DNA of 64,000 bases, taken from contig OY782679.1 of the NCBI GenBank assembly GCA_963678055.1, forward strand, positions 2,294,001-2,358,000. The letters are read 5' to 3'. Made by a program: the position numbers and the translations under genes. Below are positions 15,870 through 24,690 of the stretch, piece after piece (position 1 is the stretch's first letter; each line of letters opens with the position of its first letter). The notes beneath the pieces are model-generated. The model made no database searches. It was given only the letters and a program-made list of their open reading frames with translations, and had not been told where the DNA came from. Source of the stretch: CAXXOK01 sp963678055 (GTDB lineage: Bacteria; Bacillota; Clostridia; Christensenellales; Aristaeellaceae).

Positions 15870-17423
15870 TTATCGTCCAAAATCCTCTATGCCACGAAGG
15901 AGTTCAAACTCCCTGAAATCGCGTACGGTGGAATACATTTTGCGCGTCAGCACCACACCCGCCCTGTAAAAAAGGCACAGGAAAGGCACATCATCAGCAA
16001 ATTGCTGCTGGATACCCTGCCAGGTGTAGGCAAACTCCGTTTGGGTAATATCCTTGCGCAGATCCTTGCAAAGCTGCGTCATTGTTTCGGAATTATAGCG
16101 GCCGTAATTGGCGGTATTGCCTTTCATCAGCAAAAATCCGGCGTCGGGAACCGTGTCGACCTGGAAGGATGCCAGCACCAGGTCAAAGTTATTTACCTGG
16201 AGTTTTTCCTGTACTTCCTCATACGACATGGGCGTAATGCTGATTTTCATCTTCAGCTTTTCCAGCATATCGGCAATCATGTTGGCCGTTTCAAAGCGCA
16301 CATTATTATCCGGGTCTTCGTACACATACAGCCGTAGCCGCAGGTTGCGCTGCTTGCCATCGATGATCTTATCCAATATGTTGTCACCATCGGAATCGAC
16401 CCAGCCCTCTTCTTCCAGCAGTTTCTGCGCCAGTTCAAAATCGTATTGATAGACCAGCTCCTGGTCATAATACAACCAGCTGCTTGGTGGGATGGGGGTG
16501 TCGGTATCGATCGCAGTACCCATGTACACATTGTTGATGATCATCGCCTTGTCCACCGCTGCACGGATCGCCCGGCGAACATTCAGGTTTTCCAGAGGAA
16601 TTTCGTTAAAGTTCATCAGCAGCGTTTCCAGCTGCCGGGTTGATGAAACAATCGCTTTGGATTCGTTCCCGCTTTTATACTGCGAAGCCGAAACCTGCCG
16701 CGTGAATACCGTATCCACCTGCGCTGTTTCGTATGCTGAGATTACATCGCGGTTGCTGGTGTAGGTGGAGATGACAATCTCCTTAATTTGAGGCGGCGAC
16801 TGCCACCAGTTTGTGTTTACAGACAGGTACATATAGTTATTGGCAGGCTCAAACTCGCTAAACTTGTACGGGCCTGACCCATACGGCGCGGCTAAATCCA
16901 CCTGTGTTGCCGGTACTACGGGAAAAGCCATAGCATACAAAAGCCCGAAGTACTTCCGGTCTGATGTCGTGGTCACCACCACGGTGTTTTCATCCCGTGC
17001 TTCAAACTTGGACACCATATACCTGATATTTCTGTAAAAGCCTTGGCTAGCTATTTCCTCTTGTTTGGCCATCGCCAGAATATACTGCCCCGAGGCTACG
17101 ACATCCGCAGCGGTCAGTTTCGTTCCGTCTGAAAAAAACAGGTTATCGCGCAGGGTAAACACCCAGGATTGTCCATTGTCCTCCACAGTCCATGTTTCGG
17201 CCAGATAGGGCTGGGGCAGGCCTTGATCGTCGATGGTTACCAGGCTTTCGTACACCAAATCATACACGGACATAATATCGCGTTCCTGCGGGTTGAAGGG
17301 ACGGATTTCCAGTGTTTTGGTGGAATAAATACCGATAATCAGCGAGTCGCTTACACTCTCGGCCATGGCAAAATACGGCACAAGGAGCAGGAACGCAAGC
17401 AGGATACACAGTAAGCGTTTCAT
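15870..17423 (-). CDS. Family 5 extracellular solute-binding protein (OppA/DppA-like)
   Basis: A 517-residue secreted protein with a hydrophobic signal (residues 1-21, no lipobox cysteine seen). The SBP_bac_5 signature is in YDLVYESLVTIDDQGLPQPY, LAETWTVEDNGQSWVFTLRD and NLFFSDGTKLTAADVVAS; the later NVRRAIRAAVDKAMI is also typical. Relatives bind peptides, nickel or murein peptides for ABC import. No permease or ATPase gene is next to it, so it is either an orphan receptor or uses a transporter encoded elsewhere. Since it lies between a lytic transglycosylase (ATGA overlap) and a CHAP hydrolase, capture of cell-wall peptides is a reasonable guess. Confidence 0.85.
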   Translation of the reverse strand: MKRLLCILLAFLLLVPYFAMAESVSDSLIIGIYSTKTLEIRPFNPQERDIMSVYDLVYESLVTIDDQGLPQPYLAETWTVEDNGQSWVFTLRDNLFFSDGTKLTAADVVASGQYILAMAKQEEIASQGFYRNIRYMVSKFEARDENTVVVTTTSDRKYFGLLYAMAFPVVPATQVDLAAPYGSGPYKFSEFEPANNYMYLSVNTNWWQSPPQIKEIVISTYTSNRDVISAYETAQVDTVFTRQVSASQYKSGNESKAIVSSTRQLETLLMNFNEIPLENLNVRRAIRAAVDKAMIINNVYMGTAIDTDTPIPPSSWLYYDQELVYQYDFELAQKLLEEEGWVDSDGDNILDKIIDGKQRNLRLRLYVYEDPDNNVRFETANMIADMLEKLKMKISITPMSYEEVQEKLQVNNFDLVLASFQVDTVPDAGFLLMKGNTANYGRYNSETMTQLCKDLRKDITQTEFAYTWQGIQQQFADDVPFLCLFYRAGVVLTRKMYSTVRDFREFELLRGIEDFGR

Positions 17424-18442
17424 ATCGTCACCTCTTCATAGTACAGCCTGCGGTAGACAGCAAAAGCGTTCATGACCCGCTCGACATAGGTTTTGGTATT
17501 GCCATCCGGAAAATTCTCTAGCTTGATAGTCCGCTGGTCGGAGGAATATTGGGTGTTGTTCAGCCAGTTCATTACGTTGGTCTGTCCGGAGTGGAATGCC
17601 GCTGCCACCAGAACCGGATCACCGCCGAACTTATCGCTCAGGTACGATAGATACCAGCAGCCGTACAACACATTGGTTTCGGCCTGGTACATCAGATCAA
17701 AACTGTAATCGCTCCCTGTACCGATGGTTTCGCCCACCCATTGGGCGGTGTCTTCCATCATCTGCATCAGGCCGCGTGCGCCGCGGTAGCTTTCGGCCTT
17801 GGGGTCAAAGGAGCTTTCATTGAGCACAATCGCAGCGACAAACGCAGGATGCAAATTGTTTTTATAGGCTTCCCGCTCAATCAACTCCCGGTAGCCATAG
17901 GGGTGCTTGTTGAGCAGGATCTGCGCCTGGGCTTCCCGCGTTGCGTAAATACTGCTGGTCTGTGCGGCAAACACTAGCTGGGCTACCCATGCGCCCGCAA
18001 GCACAAAAAACGCGGCAGCGATCAAAATCAACAGGGTGCGCCTGCTCATCTTTTTCGTTGGCGGTGCGTCATCTTCACTGATAACGGTATAGGGACCGCG
18101 CCCCGCCTGCGGTGTGGGGATATCGACATGCGCGGGGTCCAGTGGCTGTTGTTGCTTGTCGCTGCGCATATAGTCCGGCACATACGGCCTGGACGGCCGT
18201 ACATATTGTACGCCATTTTCGGTGTAAACTTCCTGGGGCTGATTGCCCCGGGGCGCGGGCGACACAGGCTGTGGTGGTTGCGCCTGCGGCGTTGGATGTT
18301 TGCGCAGTCTGGGTTGCTGGGCAAACTCATTATCCCGTGGCCGGGGATACTGGCCGCGCGAATCGGGCTGCTTGTGGCGGTCCGCCCTTCGCTGCACGCG
18401 ACCGGGAATATTATCGCTGCCCTGATGGAATAACAAATGCAT
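17420..18442 (-). CDS. Membrane-anchored lytic transglycosylase (SLT domain)
   Basis: A 340-residue protein with three parts: a hydrophilic, Pro/Gln/Arg-rich stretch of about 130 residues, one membrane segment (about 135-157), and a C-terminal Slt70-type domain (190-340). The catalytic Glu209 is in AAIVLNESSFDPKAESYRG, followed by ARGLMQMMEDTAQWV and VAAAFHSGQTNVMNWL. It cleaves the glycan strand of peptidoglycan with anhydro-sugar formation. Topology predicts the long disordered tail in the cytoplasm. The ATG at 18442 has GAGG upstream; the 5' end overlaps nothing, and coaE stops 8 bp before it. The polA-coaE-transglycosylase order is known in Clostridia. Confidence 0.85.
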   Translation of the reverse strand: MHLLFHQGSDNIPGRVQRRADRHKQPDSRGQYPRPRDNEFAQQPRLRKHPTPQAQPPQPVSPAPRGNQPQEVYTENGVQYVRPSRPYVPDYMRSDKQQQPLDPAHVDIPTPQAGRGPYTVISEDDAPPTKKMSRRTLLILIAAAFFVLAGAWVAQLVFAAQTSSIYATREAQAQILLNKHPYGYRELIEREAYKNNLHPAFVAAIVLNESSFDPKAESYRGARGLMQMMEDTAQWVGETIGTGSDYSFDLMYQAETNVLYGCWYLSYLSDKFGGDPVLVAAAFHSGQTNVMNWLNNTQYSSDQRTIKLENFPDGNTKTYVERVMNAFAVYRRLYYEEVTI

Positions 18443-18449
18443 CTGCGGT

Positions 18450-19058
18450 TTACGCCTCAATCTTTCCTGCAATACGCTGCCAAAGCCGCAGCGTGGCTTG
18501 TTTATTCTCTATAGTCGAACCATCGGTATGGATTACATAGTCGGCTATCTCTTCGGTCTTCTTCACATCCTGCTGCAAATGCATGCGGGCAAGTACCTGT
18601 TCGCGTGTCAGCCCGGAGCGTTCCATCAGGCGCCTTAGCCGCGTTTCCTGCAAAGCCGATACGCAGATGACCGCATCTGCCATGCTTTCCATGCCGGATT
18701 CGTACAAAAGCGGCACTTCGATGACAGCGACCGGTACGCCCTGCACTGCCAGCGCATCCAGCTGGGTGCGCATGTTGGCAATCACCATTGGGTGCAAAAT
18801 GGCATTAAGTTGCTGCTGGTTTGCCGGGTCCTCCCGGAAAACCAATTCAGCCAGCGCTGCGCGATTTAAACTGCCGTCGGGCTGGAATACCGCGTCGCCA
18901 AACGCATCACGAATCGGCGGCAGCGCTTTGCCGCCCGGCGCGGTCAGCGCACGGGAGACAGCGTCGGCATCGATCACCGGAACGCCGGTTTCCTTGATCC
19001 AGCCTGCAACGGTGGTTTTCCCGCTGCCGATCCCCCCTGTGATGGCGATGATCTGCAT
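18450..19058 (-). CDS. coaE: Dephospho-CoA kinase
   Basis: A 202-residue P-loop kinase for the last step of coenzyme A synthesis. Walker A is ITGGIGSGKTTVAGW, followed by VIDADAVSR and the CoA-binding/lid features PLLYESGMESMAD and RLMERSGLTREQVLARM. I chose the ATG at 19058 because AAGTAGGTG, nearly the full anti-SD complement, lies six bases before it; the GTG at 19067 immediately follows the polA stop. It is translated from the same message as polA. Confidence 0.93.
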   Translation of the reverse strand: MQIIAITGGIGSGKTTVAGWIKETGVPVIDADAVSRALTAPGGKALPPIRDAFGDAVFQPDGSLNRAALAELVFREDPANQQQLNAILHPMVIANMRTQLDALAVQGVPVAVIEVPLLYESGMESMADAVICVSALQETRLRRLMERSGLTREQVLARMHLQQDVKKTEEIADYVIHTDGSTIENKQATLRLWQRIAGKIEA

Positions 19059-19067
19059 ACGTTTCAC

Positions 19068-21728
19068 CTACTTAGCGTCGTACCAGCTGTTGCCGGCCGA
19101 TACATCCGCAATCAGCGGCACATCGAGCGTGATGATAGTCTCCATCGCGTTTCGAATCAAATCGGCGACGGTTTCCACCTCGCTGCGGGGGCATTCCACA
19201 ACCAGCTCATCATGCACCTGCAAAATGAGCCTTGCCTGAAACGCGCCTTCTTTCAAATCGTTAAACACCTTGATCATCGCCAGCTTGATGATATCCGCCG
19301 CTGTTCCTTGCACCGGCATGTTCATGGCGGCACGCTCGCCAAAGTTGCGGATATTGCGGTTTGCGTTTTTCAGCTCGTGCAGCTGCCGCCTGCGACCCAG
19401 CATGGTTTGGGCATAGCCCAGCTCATACCCTTGGCGCACGCATTCATCCATAAAATCCTTCACCTTGGGATAGCGCTCGAAATAGGTGGCGATGTAGGCA
19501 TCCGCTTCCCGCATGCTGACCCCGATATTGCGTGCCAGCCCGAAACCGGAAATACCATACACAATGCCAAAGTTGACCGCCTTGGCACTGCGGCGCATGG
19601 CTGGTGTTACGTCCGCAAAGGCGACATTGTTTACCTCGGATGCGGTGCGGGTGTGAATATCCTGCCCTTTGATAAACGCATCCTTCATAGCCGGATCGCC
19701 GCTTAAATGCGCCAGTACGCGCAGCTCAATCTGGCTGTAGTCAGCGTCCAGCAGCAGCCAATCTTCCTTGGCAACAAAGGCCTTGCGGATTTCGCGGCCT
19801 TCCTCGCTGCGGACGGGAATGTTCTGCAAATTCGGCTCCAAGCTGGATATACGCCCGGTCACTGCGGCGGTCTGATCAAAGGTCGTATGTACGCGCCCGG
19901 TCTTGTCGACCAGTTTGCTCAATCCTTCAATATACACGCTTTGCAGCTTGGTCAGCTTGCGGTACCGGAGTATAGGCTCGATGATGGGATGGTCCAGTTG
20001 CTCCAGCACATCGGCCGAGGTGGAGTACACGCCCGTTTTACCCTTACGGCCCAGCGCGGGCAGTTGCAGTTGCTCAAACAAGATTTCGGACAGCTGCTTA
20101 GGGCTGTTGAGGTTGAAATCCGTACCACCGGCCAGTTGGATGGCCTTGTCGTGCAGCTGGGTGATTTCCGACAGGAACTGCACACCCAGTTCATCCAGTG
20201 CCGCCTTGTCCACAGTGAAGCCTTCCTGCTCCATATGAAACAGCACGGAGATCAGCGGCATTTCCATATCGGTATATAGCTTCAGCATGCCGTTCTCGAT
20301 CAAGCGCTTGCGCTGCAACGGCTGCAGGGTCATCATGGTATAGACATCCTTGGCCGCTTTTTCAGGCGGCACAGTCACATCGGCCTTGCGGCCTTTTGCC
20401 TCGATCGGTGCGCCGTACAAGACCGTGTCCAGATCAGAATTCTTCTGCTCCGGCTCCAGCAAGTAGGCTGCGATCATCAAATCGTGGTCGATAGCAGGCA
20501 GCGGCAGACCGAGCTTTTCCATCTTGTGGAACAACGCCTTGGCGTCGTGTACAATCAGCGGCACTTTTTTGAGTACCGGCTCCAGCGCGCGCAGGACTTG
20601 CTCCTCGGCCAGGCCGGGAGTCAGCATGTCCAGCGGCATAGGCATCATCCATACGCGCCCGTCCGGCGTACATACAGCAACAGCGCTTTCCCCAAGGTAC
20701 AGGGTGATCGTGTCGCCTGCTTTTTCGAGGCTTTTGGCAATCAGCGCAAGCTTGGACTCGTCCGTTACGGTCATAAACGGCTGCATCGGGGGTGCCGTTG
20801 GCGCGTCCGTGTCATCGCTCGCGGCCGCTTCCTGTGTGGAAGTATTGTGTTTTTGTCTGTTTTTAAACAGCTGGTCTAATTGTTCCGACAGCCTGCGCAG
20901 TTTATACTCCTGCATGATCGGAATGGCGTTTGGCATGTCCTCCAGCCTACAATCGGTGAAATCAACCTCCACCGGCGCAGTCACGCAGATGGTGCCCAGT
21001 TCCTTGCTCAGCCGCGCCTTATCCTGATTATCGCGGACTTTTTCGCCAAGCTTACCTTTAATTTCATCGGCGTGTTGATATACCCCGTCCAGATCGCCAT
21101 AGGCGGCCAGCAGTTTTAGCGCGGTTTTCTCCCCAACACCGGGTACACCCGGAATGTTGTCGGAGGAGTCCCCCATCAGCGCTTTCAGGTCTATGGCCTG
21201 CTGCGGGGTATAGGCATAATGCTTTGGCATGCTTTCCGGTGTTAAAAGCAGGCTTGCGGATATGCCGGTCTTCGTCAGAATGACGCTGGTATCGTCGGTA
21301 ATCAGCTGTAAGGCATCGCGGTCGCCCGTCAATATGTTGGCATGAATCCCCTGCTGGTTGGCAAGCCGCGCGGCTGTACCCAGCAGGTCGTCGGCCTCGT
21401 AGCCTTCCATAGACAGCACGGTGACGTTCATTGTGTTTAGAATTTCGTGGATAATCGGCACCTGGGGTTTCAGCTCTTCGGGGGTGGGCTTGCGGCCCGC
21501 CTTGTACGCATCGTAGAGCTGGTGGCGGAAGGTCGGTGCGTGGGTATCCAGCATCACGCACAGGGCATCGGGTTTATAATCGGCAATCGCTTTAAACAGC
21601 ATGCTGAAAAAGCCCTGCACGGCGTTGGTGTAGATGCCGCCGTAATCCAAAAGCGGTAAGGCGTGGAAGGCCCGGAAAATCAGGCTATGGCCATCCACCA
21701 GCAGGATGTTGCGCGGTGTATTTTCCAT
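19068..21728 (-). CDS. polA: DNA polymerase I
   Basis: An 886-residue enzyme for Okazaki fragment processing and repair. Residues 1-290 are the 5'-3' exonuclease (LLVDGHSLIFRAFHALP; DLKALMGDSSDNIPGVPGVG). The middle region (about 315-470) has the 3'-5' exonuclease fold but lacks the DTE metal-binding motif, so proofreading is probably absent, as in Bacillus and Taq enzymes. The polymerase domain has motif A DADYSQIELRVLAHLSGD, motif B RRSAKAVNFGIVYGISGFGL and motif C LQVHDELVVECP. The ATG at 21728 follows AAAGGGGGCG. It heads the long minus-strand gene string down to 12402. Confidence 0.96.
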   Translation of the reverse strand: MENTPRNILLVDGHSLIFRAFHALPLLDYGGIYTNAVQGFFSMLFKAIADYKPDALCVMLDTHAPTFRHQLYDAYKAGRKPTPEELKPQVPIIHEILNTMNVTVLSMEGYEADDLLGTAARLANQQGIHANILTGDRDALQLITDDTSVILTKTGISASLLLTPESMPKHYAYTPQQAIDLKALMGDSSDNIPGVPGVGEKTALKLLAAYGDLDGVYQHADEIKGKLGEKVRDNQDKARLSKELGTICVTAPVEVDFTDCRLEDMPNAIPIMQEYKLRRLSEQLDQLFKNRQKHNTSTQEAAASDDTDAPTAPPMQPFMTVTDESKLALIAKSLEKAGDTITLYLGESAVAVCTPDGRVWMMPMPLDMLTPGLAEEQVLRALEPVLKKVPLIVHDAKALFHKMEKLGLPLPAIDHDLMIAAYLLEPEQKNSDLDTVLYGAPIEAKGRKADVTVPPEKAAKDVYTMMTLQPLQRKRLIENGMLKLYTDMEMPLISVLFHMEQEGFTVDKAALDELGVQFLSEITQLHDKAIQLAGGTDFNLNSPKQLSEILFEQLQLPALGRKGKTGVYSTSADVLEQLDHPIIEPILRYRKLTKLQSVYIEGLSKLVDKTGRVHTTFDQTAAVTGRISSLEPNLQNIPVRSEEGREIRKAFVAKEDWLLLDADYSQIELRVLAHLSGDPAMKDAFIKGQDIHTRTASEVNNVAFADVTPAMRRSAKAVNFGIVYGISGFGLARNIGVSMREADAYIATYFERYPKVKDFMDECVRQGYELGYAQTMLGRRRQLHELKNANRNIRNFGERAAMNMPVQGTAADIIKLAMIKVFNDLKEGAFQARLILQVHDELVVECPRSEVETVADLIRNAMETIITLDVPLIADVSAGNSWYDAK

Positions 21729-21766
21729 GGCTCCGCGCCCCCTTTCTACCATAATTTATTGTGTCA

Positions 21767-21796
21767 ATTATACCACACGTTTCCAGTCTATGACAA
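21767..21796 (-). promoter_or_regulatory. polA promoter
   Basis: On the minus strand TTGTCA (21791-21796), 18 bp, TATAAT (21767-21772), about 35 bp before the start codon. No other clear promoter was found down to 12402, so this may drive the whole string. Confidence 0.75.
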
Positions 21797-21863
21797 AAAA
21801 TCCCCCGGTATAGCTGAGTTGTTTCAATTGTTGATTTTTCTGGATTTCTACCCGCATAAACGC

Positions 21864-21893
21864 AGCGCGCGATACCCTGTGGTATCGCGCGCT
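21864..21893 (-). terminator. Hairpin after nrdR
   Basis: A 13-bp perfect inverted repeat (AGCGCGCGATACC / GGTATCGCGCGCT) with loop of four lies 22 bp after the nrdR stop. There is only a short T stretch beyond it on the minus strand (GCGTTTATG), so it may be a weak terminator; polA has its own promoter next to it. Confidence 0.55.
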
Positions 21894-21914
21894 GTGAAGT
21901 ACCTCCGAAAAGGA

Positions 21915-22376
21915 CTATTTTTTATGTTCTTTCATCAGTTTGTTGAGTTCATCGGCAAAGCTGCCAATATCCGTAAACTGGCGGTATACGCTGGCAAAGC
22001 GCACATAGGCTACGTCATCCAGCTTTTTCAGCTCGTCCATAACCAGCTCACCAATCTTACGGCTGGGGAACTCGGACTCGCCGCTGCCGTACACGGTTTT
22101 ATCCAGCTTTTCGACAATTTCATCAATCTGGTCCATGCTCACGGGGCGTTTCTGGCAGGCATGTACCAGGCCCGCCTTGATTTTTTCGGCGTTAAAGGCC
22201 TCGCGGCGCTGGTCTTTTTTGACCACCATCACAGGCAGCGTTTCTATTTTTTCATAGGTGGTAAAGCGTTTCCCGCAGCGTATACACTCACGCCGCCTAC
22301 GGATGGACAATCCCTCGTCCGTCGGCCTTGAATCGATCACCTTTGAGTCTAAATATCCGCAAAACCGGCATTTCAA
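21915..22376 (-). CDS. nrdR: Transcriptional repressor NrdR
   Basis: A 153-residue repressor of ribonucleotide reductase genes. The N-terminal zinc ribbon has two CxxC pairs (KCRFCGYLDSKVIDSR and RRRECIRCGKRFTTYE), followed by the ATP-cone domain (VVKKDQRREAFNAEKIKAGL). I chose the TTG at 22376, which gives the usual start (M)KCxFCG and has GGGTGG seven bases upstream; an ATG nine codons earlier would add residues not found in the family. No ribonucleotide reductase gene is in the window. Confidence 0.93.
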   Translation of the reverse strand: MKCRFCGYLDSKVIDSRPTDEGLSIRRRRECIRCGKRFTTYEKIETLPVMVVKKDQRREAFNAEKIKAGLVHACQKRPVSMDQIDEIVEKLDKTVYGSGESEFPSRKIGELVMDELKKLDDVAYVRFASVYRQFTDIGSFADELNKLMKEHKK

Positions 22377-22428
22377 GAGGATCCCACCCTTCTTCAATTG
22401 CATGCGCCTGCGCAGTCATGTTTGTGTT

Positions 22429-22457
22429 ATTATACCCTATATAGGAAGCCCTGTCCA
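22429..22457 (-). promoter_or_regulatory. nrdR promoter
   Basis: On the minus strand TGGACA (22452-22457), 17 bp, TATAAT (22429-22434), about 50 bp before the TTG start. Confidence 0.7.
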
Positions 22458-22525
22458 TACGATAAACACAATCTGTAGGTATTTTGCCTGCACTATGCAA
22501 GCAATGCGGGACGCGTGGGTCACAG

Positions 22526-22554
22526 TTGCGCAATATTGGGGGTTCATGTATAAT
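22526..22554 (+). promoter_or_regulatory. Promoter of the Asp23-fakA-recG operon
   Basis: TTGCGC (22526-22531), 17 bp, TATAAT (22549-22554). It gives a leader of about 105 nt before the Asp23-family gene. The leader contains GCATAC-free, GC-rich sequence in which I see no riboswitch. Confidence 0.65.
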
Positions 22555-22666
22555 AATCATGCTTTCCCGCGTGCACTACAGCTGTATTGCAGGCGCGGGA
22601 GTTGCGCTTTTCTTTTCCCAGATCCGACCGTGTACGCACCGGTCGCCGCAAGGAGGCATGTGGACT

Positions 22667-23017
22667 ATGGAATGCAAAATCAAGAACGATATCGGTACCG
22701 TCTTCATCAGTGAGGACGTTATGCTGAAGGTCGCGGGCTATGCAGCGCTGGAGTGCTACGGCATCGTGGCAATGTCCTCCAAGCGCGCCAAGGACGGGTT
22801 TATCCAGTGGTTGGGGCGTGAAAACCTCACCAAAGGCGTACAATTAAAAATGGTGGACGATATGCTGGACGTTGATCTTTTTATCATCGTCGAATATGGC
22901 ATCTCCATTGGTGAAGTGTGTAAAACCATCACCGAAACGGTTCGCTACAAACTGGAAAGCATGACGGGGATTAAAATCCGCCGCGTGAACATTTCTGTCG
23001 AGGGCGTTCGCGTATAA
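22667..23017 (+). CDS. Asp23/Gls24 family envelope stress protein
   Basis: A 116-residue protein of the alkaline shock protein family (YloU of Bacillus). Typical features are GTVFISEDVMLKVAGYAALECYGIVAMSS and the C-terminal VRYKLESMTGIKIRRVNISVEGVRV. These small proteins bind the inner face of the membrane or stress-related partners. I chose the ATG at 22667, ten bases after AGGAGG; the ATG at 22658 is too close to that site. Its place directly before fakA (yloU-yloV order) is conserved in Firmicutes. Confidence 0.92.
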   Translation: MECKIKNDIGTVFISEDVMLKVAGYAALECYGIVAMSSKRAKDGFIQWLGRENLTKGVQLKMVDDMLDVDLFIIVEYGISIGEVCKTITETVRYKLESMTGIKIRRVNISVEGVRV

Positions 23018-23042
23018 ACTCGGCTTTGGAGGATTTTTTCTG

Positions 23043-24689
23043 ATGCAAATCAAGATGATAGACGGCCTTTTGCTGCGCGATATGGTCATGGCAGGCGCCG
23101 CAATGCTTGAAAATAACCGTGATTCTGTGGACGCCCTGAACGTGTTCCCCGTTCCCGATGGGGATACGGGTACGAACATGTCTTTAACTATGACCGCAGC
23201 CATTCGCGAAATCAGCCAGAAGGAGTTTGTGCAGGCCGGCGAGGCTGCCGACGCCCTGGCAAAAGGTGCGCTGCGTGGTGCACGCGGTAACTCCGGTGTT
23301 ATCACATCACAGCTGTACCGCGGCTTTGCCCACGGTTTAGAGGGCATTGAACGCATTACCCCCATGCAGTTTGCGCTGGCGCTGCAATCCGGCTCGGAGT
23401 ATGCCTATAAGGCTATGATGAAACCGAAAGAAGGCACCATTTTAACGGTTGCGCGCGTGATCGCGGAAGAAGCGGTGAAACAGGCCGAAAAAGCACCCGA
23501 CGACTACGATGCGCTGTTTGATGTGATTCTGTCCAAAGGCGAAGTGATTTTGAAAAAGACCCAGCAGATGCTCCCGGCACTAACGCAAGCAGGCGTTGTG
23601 GATGCGGGTGGACGCGGGCTTTTATTACTTTATATGGGGTACCAAAAGGCCCTGCGCGGCGAAGAAGTACCCAAAGAGATTATGGATTTTTCCGCCGACG
23701 GTGAAGTGGTGTTTGAAGACGACCACGACTCGATGGGCGAGATTAAATATGCATACTGCACCGAGTTTTTAATTCAAAACCTGTTGCCGCAGATAACCGA
23801 TGAGGACATCAACACCTTCCGCCGCAAGCTAAACCGCCTCGGCGATTGTGTACTGGTCGTGGGTGATTTATCGCTGGTGAAAGTGCATGTGCATACCAAC
23901 GAACCCGGCAAAGCGCTTAACTACGGCGGTGCCATGGGCGAGCTGGTCAACCTGAAAATCGAAAACATGGTCCAGCAGCGGCGCGACAATGTAGCCGCGC
24001 AGGAAAAAGCCAAGGCAGACGAGCCGCCAAAGCCATCCGGCATCCTGGCGGTATCGGTCGGCGAAGGGTTTGATGCCATTTTCCGCGACCTAGGTGTAGA
24101 CCAGATCGTCGCGGGCGGACAGACCATGAACCCGTCCATCGAGGATATTTCCGCCGGCATCGACAAAATTAACGCAGAAGCGGTGTTTGTGTTCCCCAAT
24201 AACTCCAACGTCATCCTGGCTGCGCAGCAAGCGGCTGCCATTGCCGATGATAAAAAAGTCTATGTGATCCCGACCAAAAACGTTGCCATGGGCATCGCGG
24301 GGATTATCGCATATCAGGAAACCGCCTCAAACGAGGATAACGTGAAAACCATGGAAAACGCCGCCCAGCGCGTGCGTACCTGCACCGTTACCTATGCCGT
24401 GCGCGATTCGGAGATCGAAGGCCTGAAAATTAAAAAGGACGATATCATCGGCCTCAACAACGGCAAGGTGGAAGAAAAAGGTAGCGATCAGCAGCTTGTT
24501 GCCAAAGAGCTGATGAAAAAAATTGTCACCGAGGACGACGAGTTGATTACCGTTTATTACGGCCACGATGTGTCCGAGGAAACGGCCCAGCAGCTGACCG
24601 ACGAACTCGCAGACCTGTTCCCGGACTGCGATGTGGAGATGCACAGAGGTGGCCAGCCGCTGTATTATTACCTGATTTCCGTAGAATAA
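23043..24689 (+). CDS. fakA: Fatty acid kinase catalytic subunit FakA (DAK2/YloV)
   Basis: A 548-residue protein. The N-terminal DhaL-like domain (residues 1-200) has NVFPVPDGDTGTNMSLTM with the Mg/ATP aspartates and GALRGARGNSGVITSQLYRG; the middle and C-terminal parts are the FakA-specific domains (FVFPNNSNVILAAQQAA; LITVYYGHDVSEE). With a FakB lipid-binding partner it phosphorylates exogenous fatty acids to acyl phosphate at the membrane. No fakB gene is nearby. It sits 25 bp after the Asp23 gene with GGAGG before the ATG. Confidence 0.93.
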   Translation: MQIKMIDGLLLRDMVMAGAAMLENNRDSVDALNVFPVPDGDTGTNMSLTMTAAIREISQKEFVQAGEAADALAKGALRGARGNSGVITSQLYRGFAHGLEGIERITPMQFALALQSGSEYAYKAMMKPKEGTILTVARVIAEEAVKQAEKAPDDYDALFDVILSKGEVILKKTQQMLPALTQAGVVDAGGRGLLLLYMGYQKALRGEEVPKEIMDFSADGEVVFEDDHDSMGEIKYAYCTEFLIQNLLPQITDEDINTFRRKLNRLGDCVLVVGDLSLVKVHVHTNEPGKALNYGGAMGELVNLKIENMVQQRRDNVAAQEKAKADEPPKPSGILAVSVGEGFDAIFRDLGVDQIVAGGQTMNPSIEDISAGIDKINAEAVFVFPNNSNVILAAQQAAAIADDKKVYVIPTKNVAMGIAGIIAYQETASNEDNVKTMENAAQRVRTCTVTYAVRDSEIEGLKIKKDDIIGLNNGKVEEKGSDQQLVAKELMKKIVTEDDELITVYYGHDVSEETAQQLTDELADLFPDCDVEMHRGGQPLYYYLISVE

Positions 24690-24690
24690 C

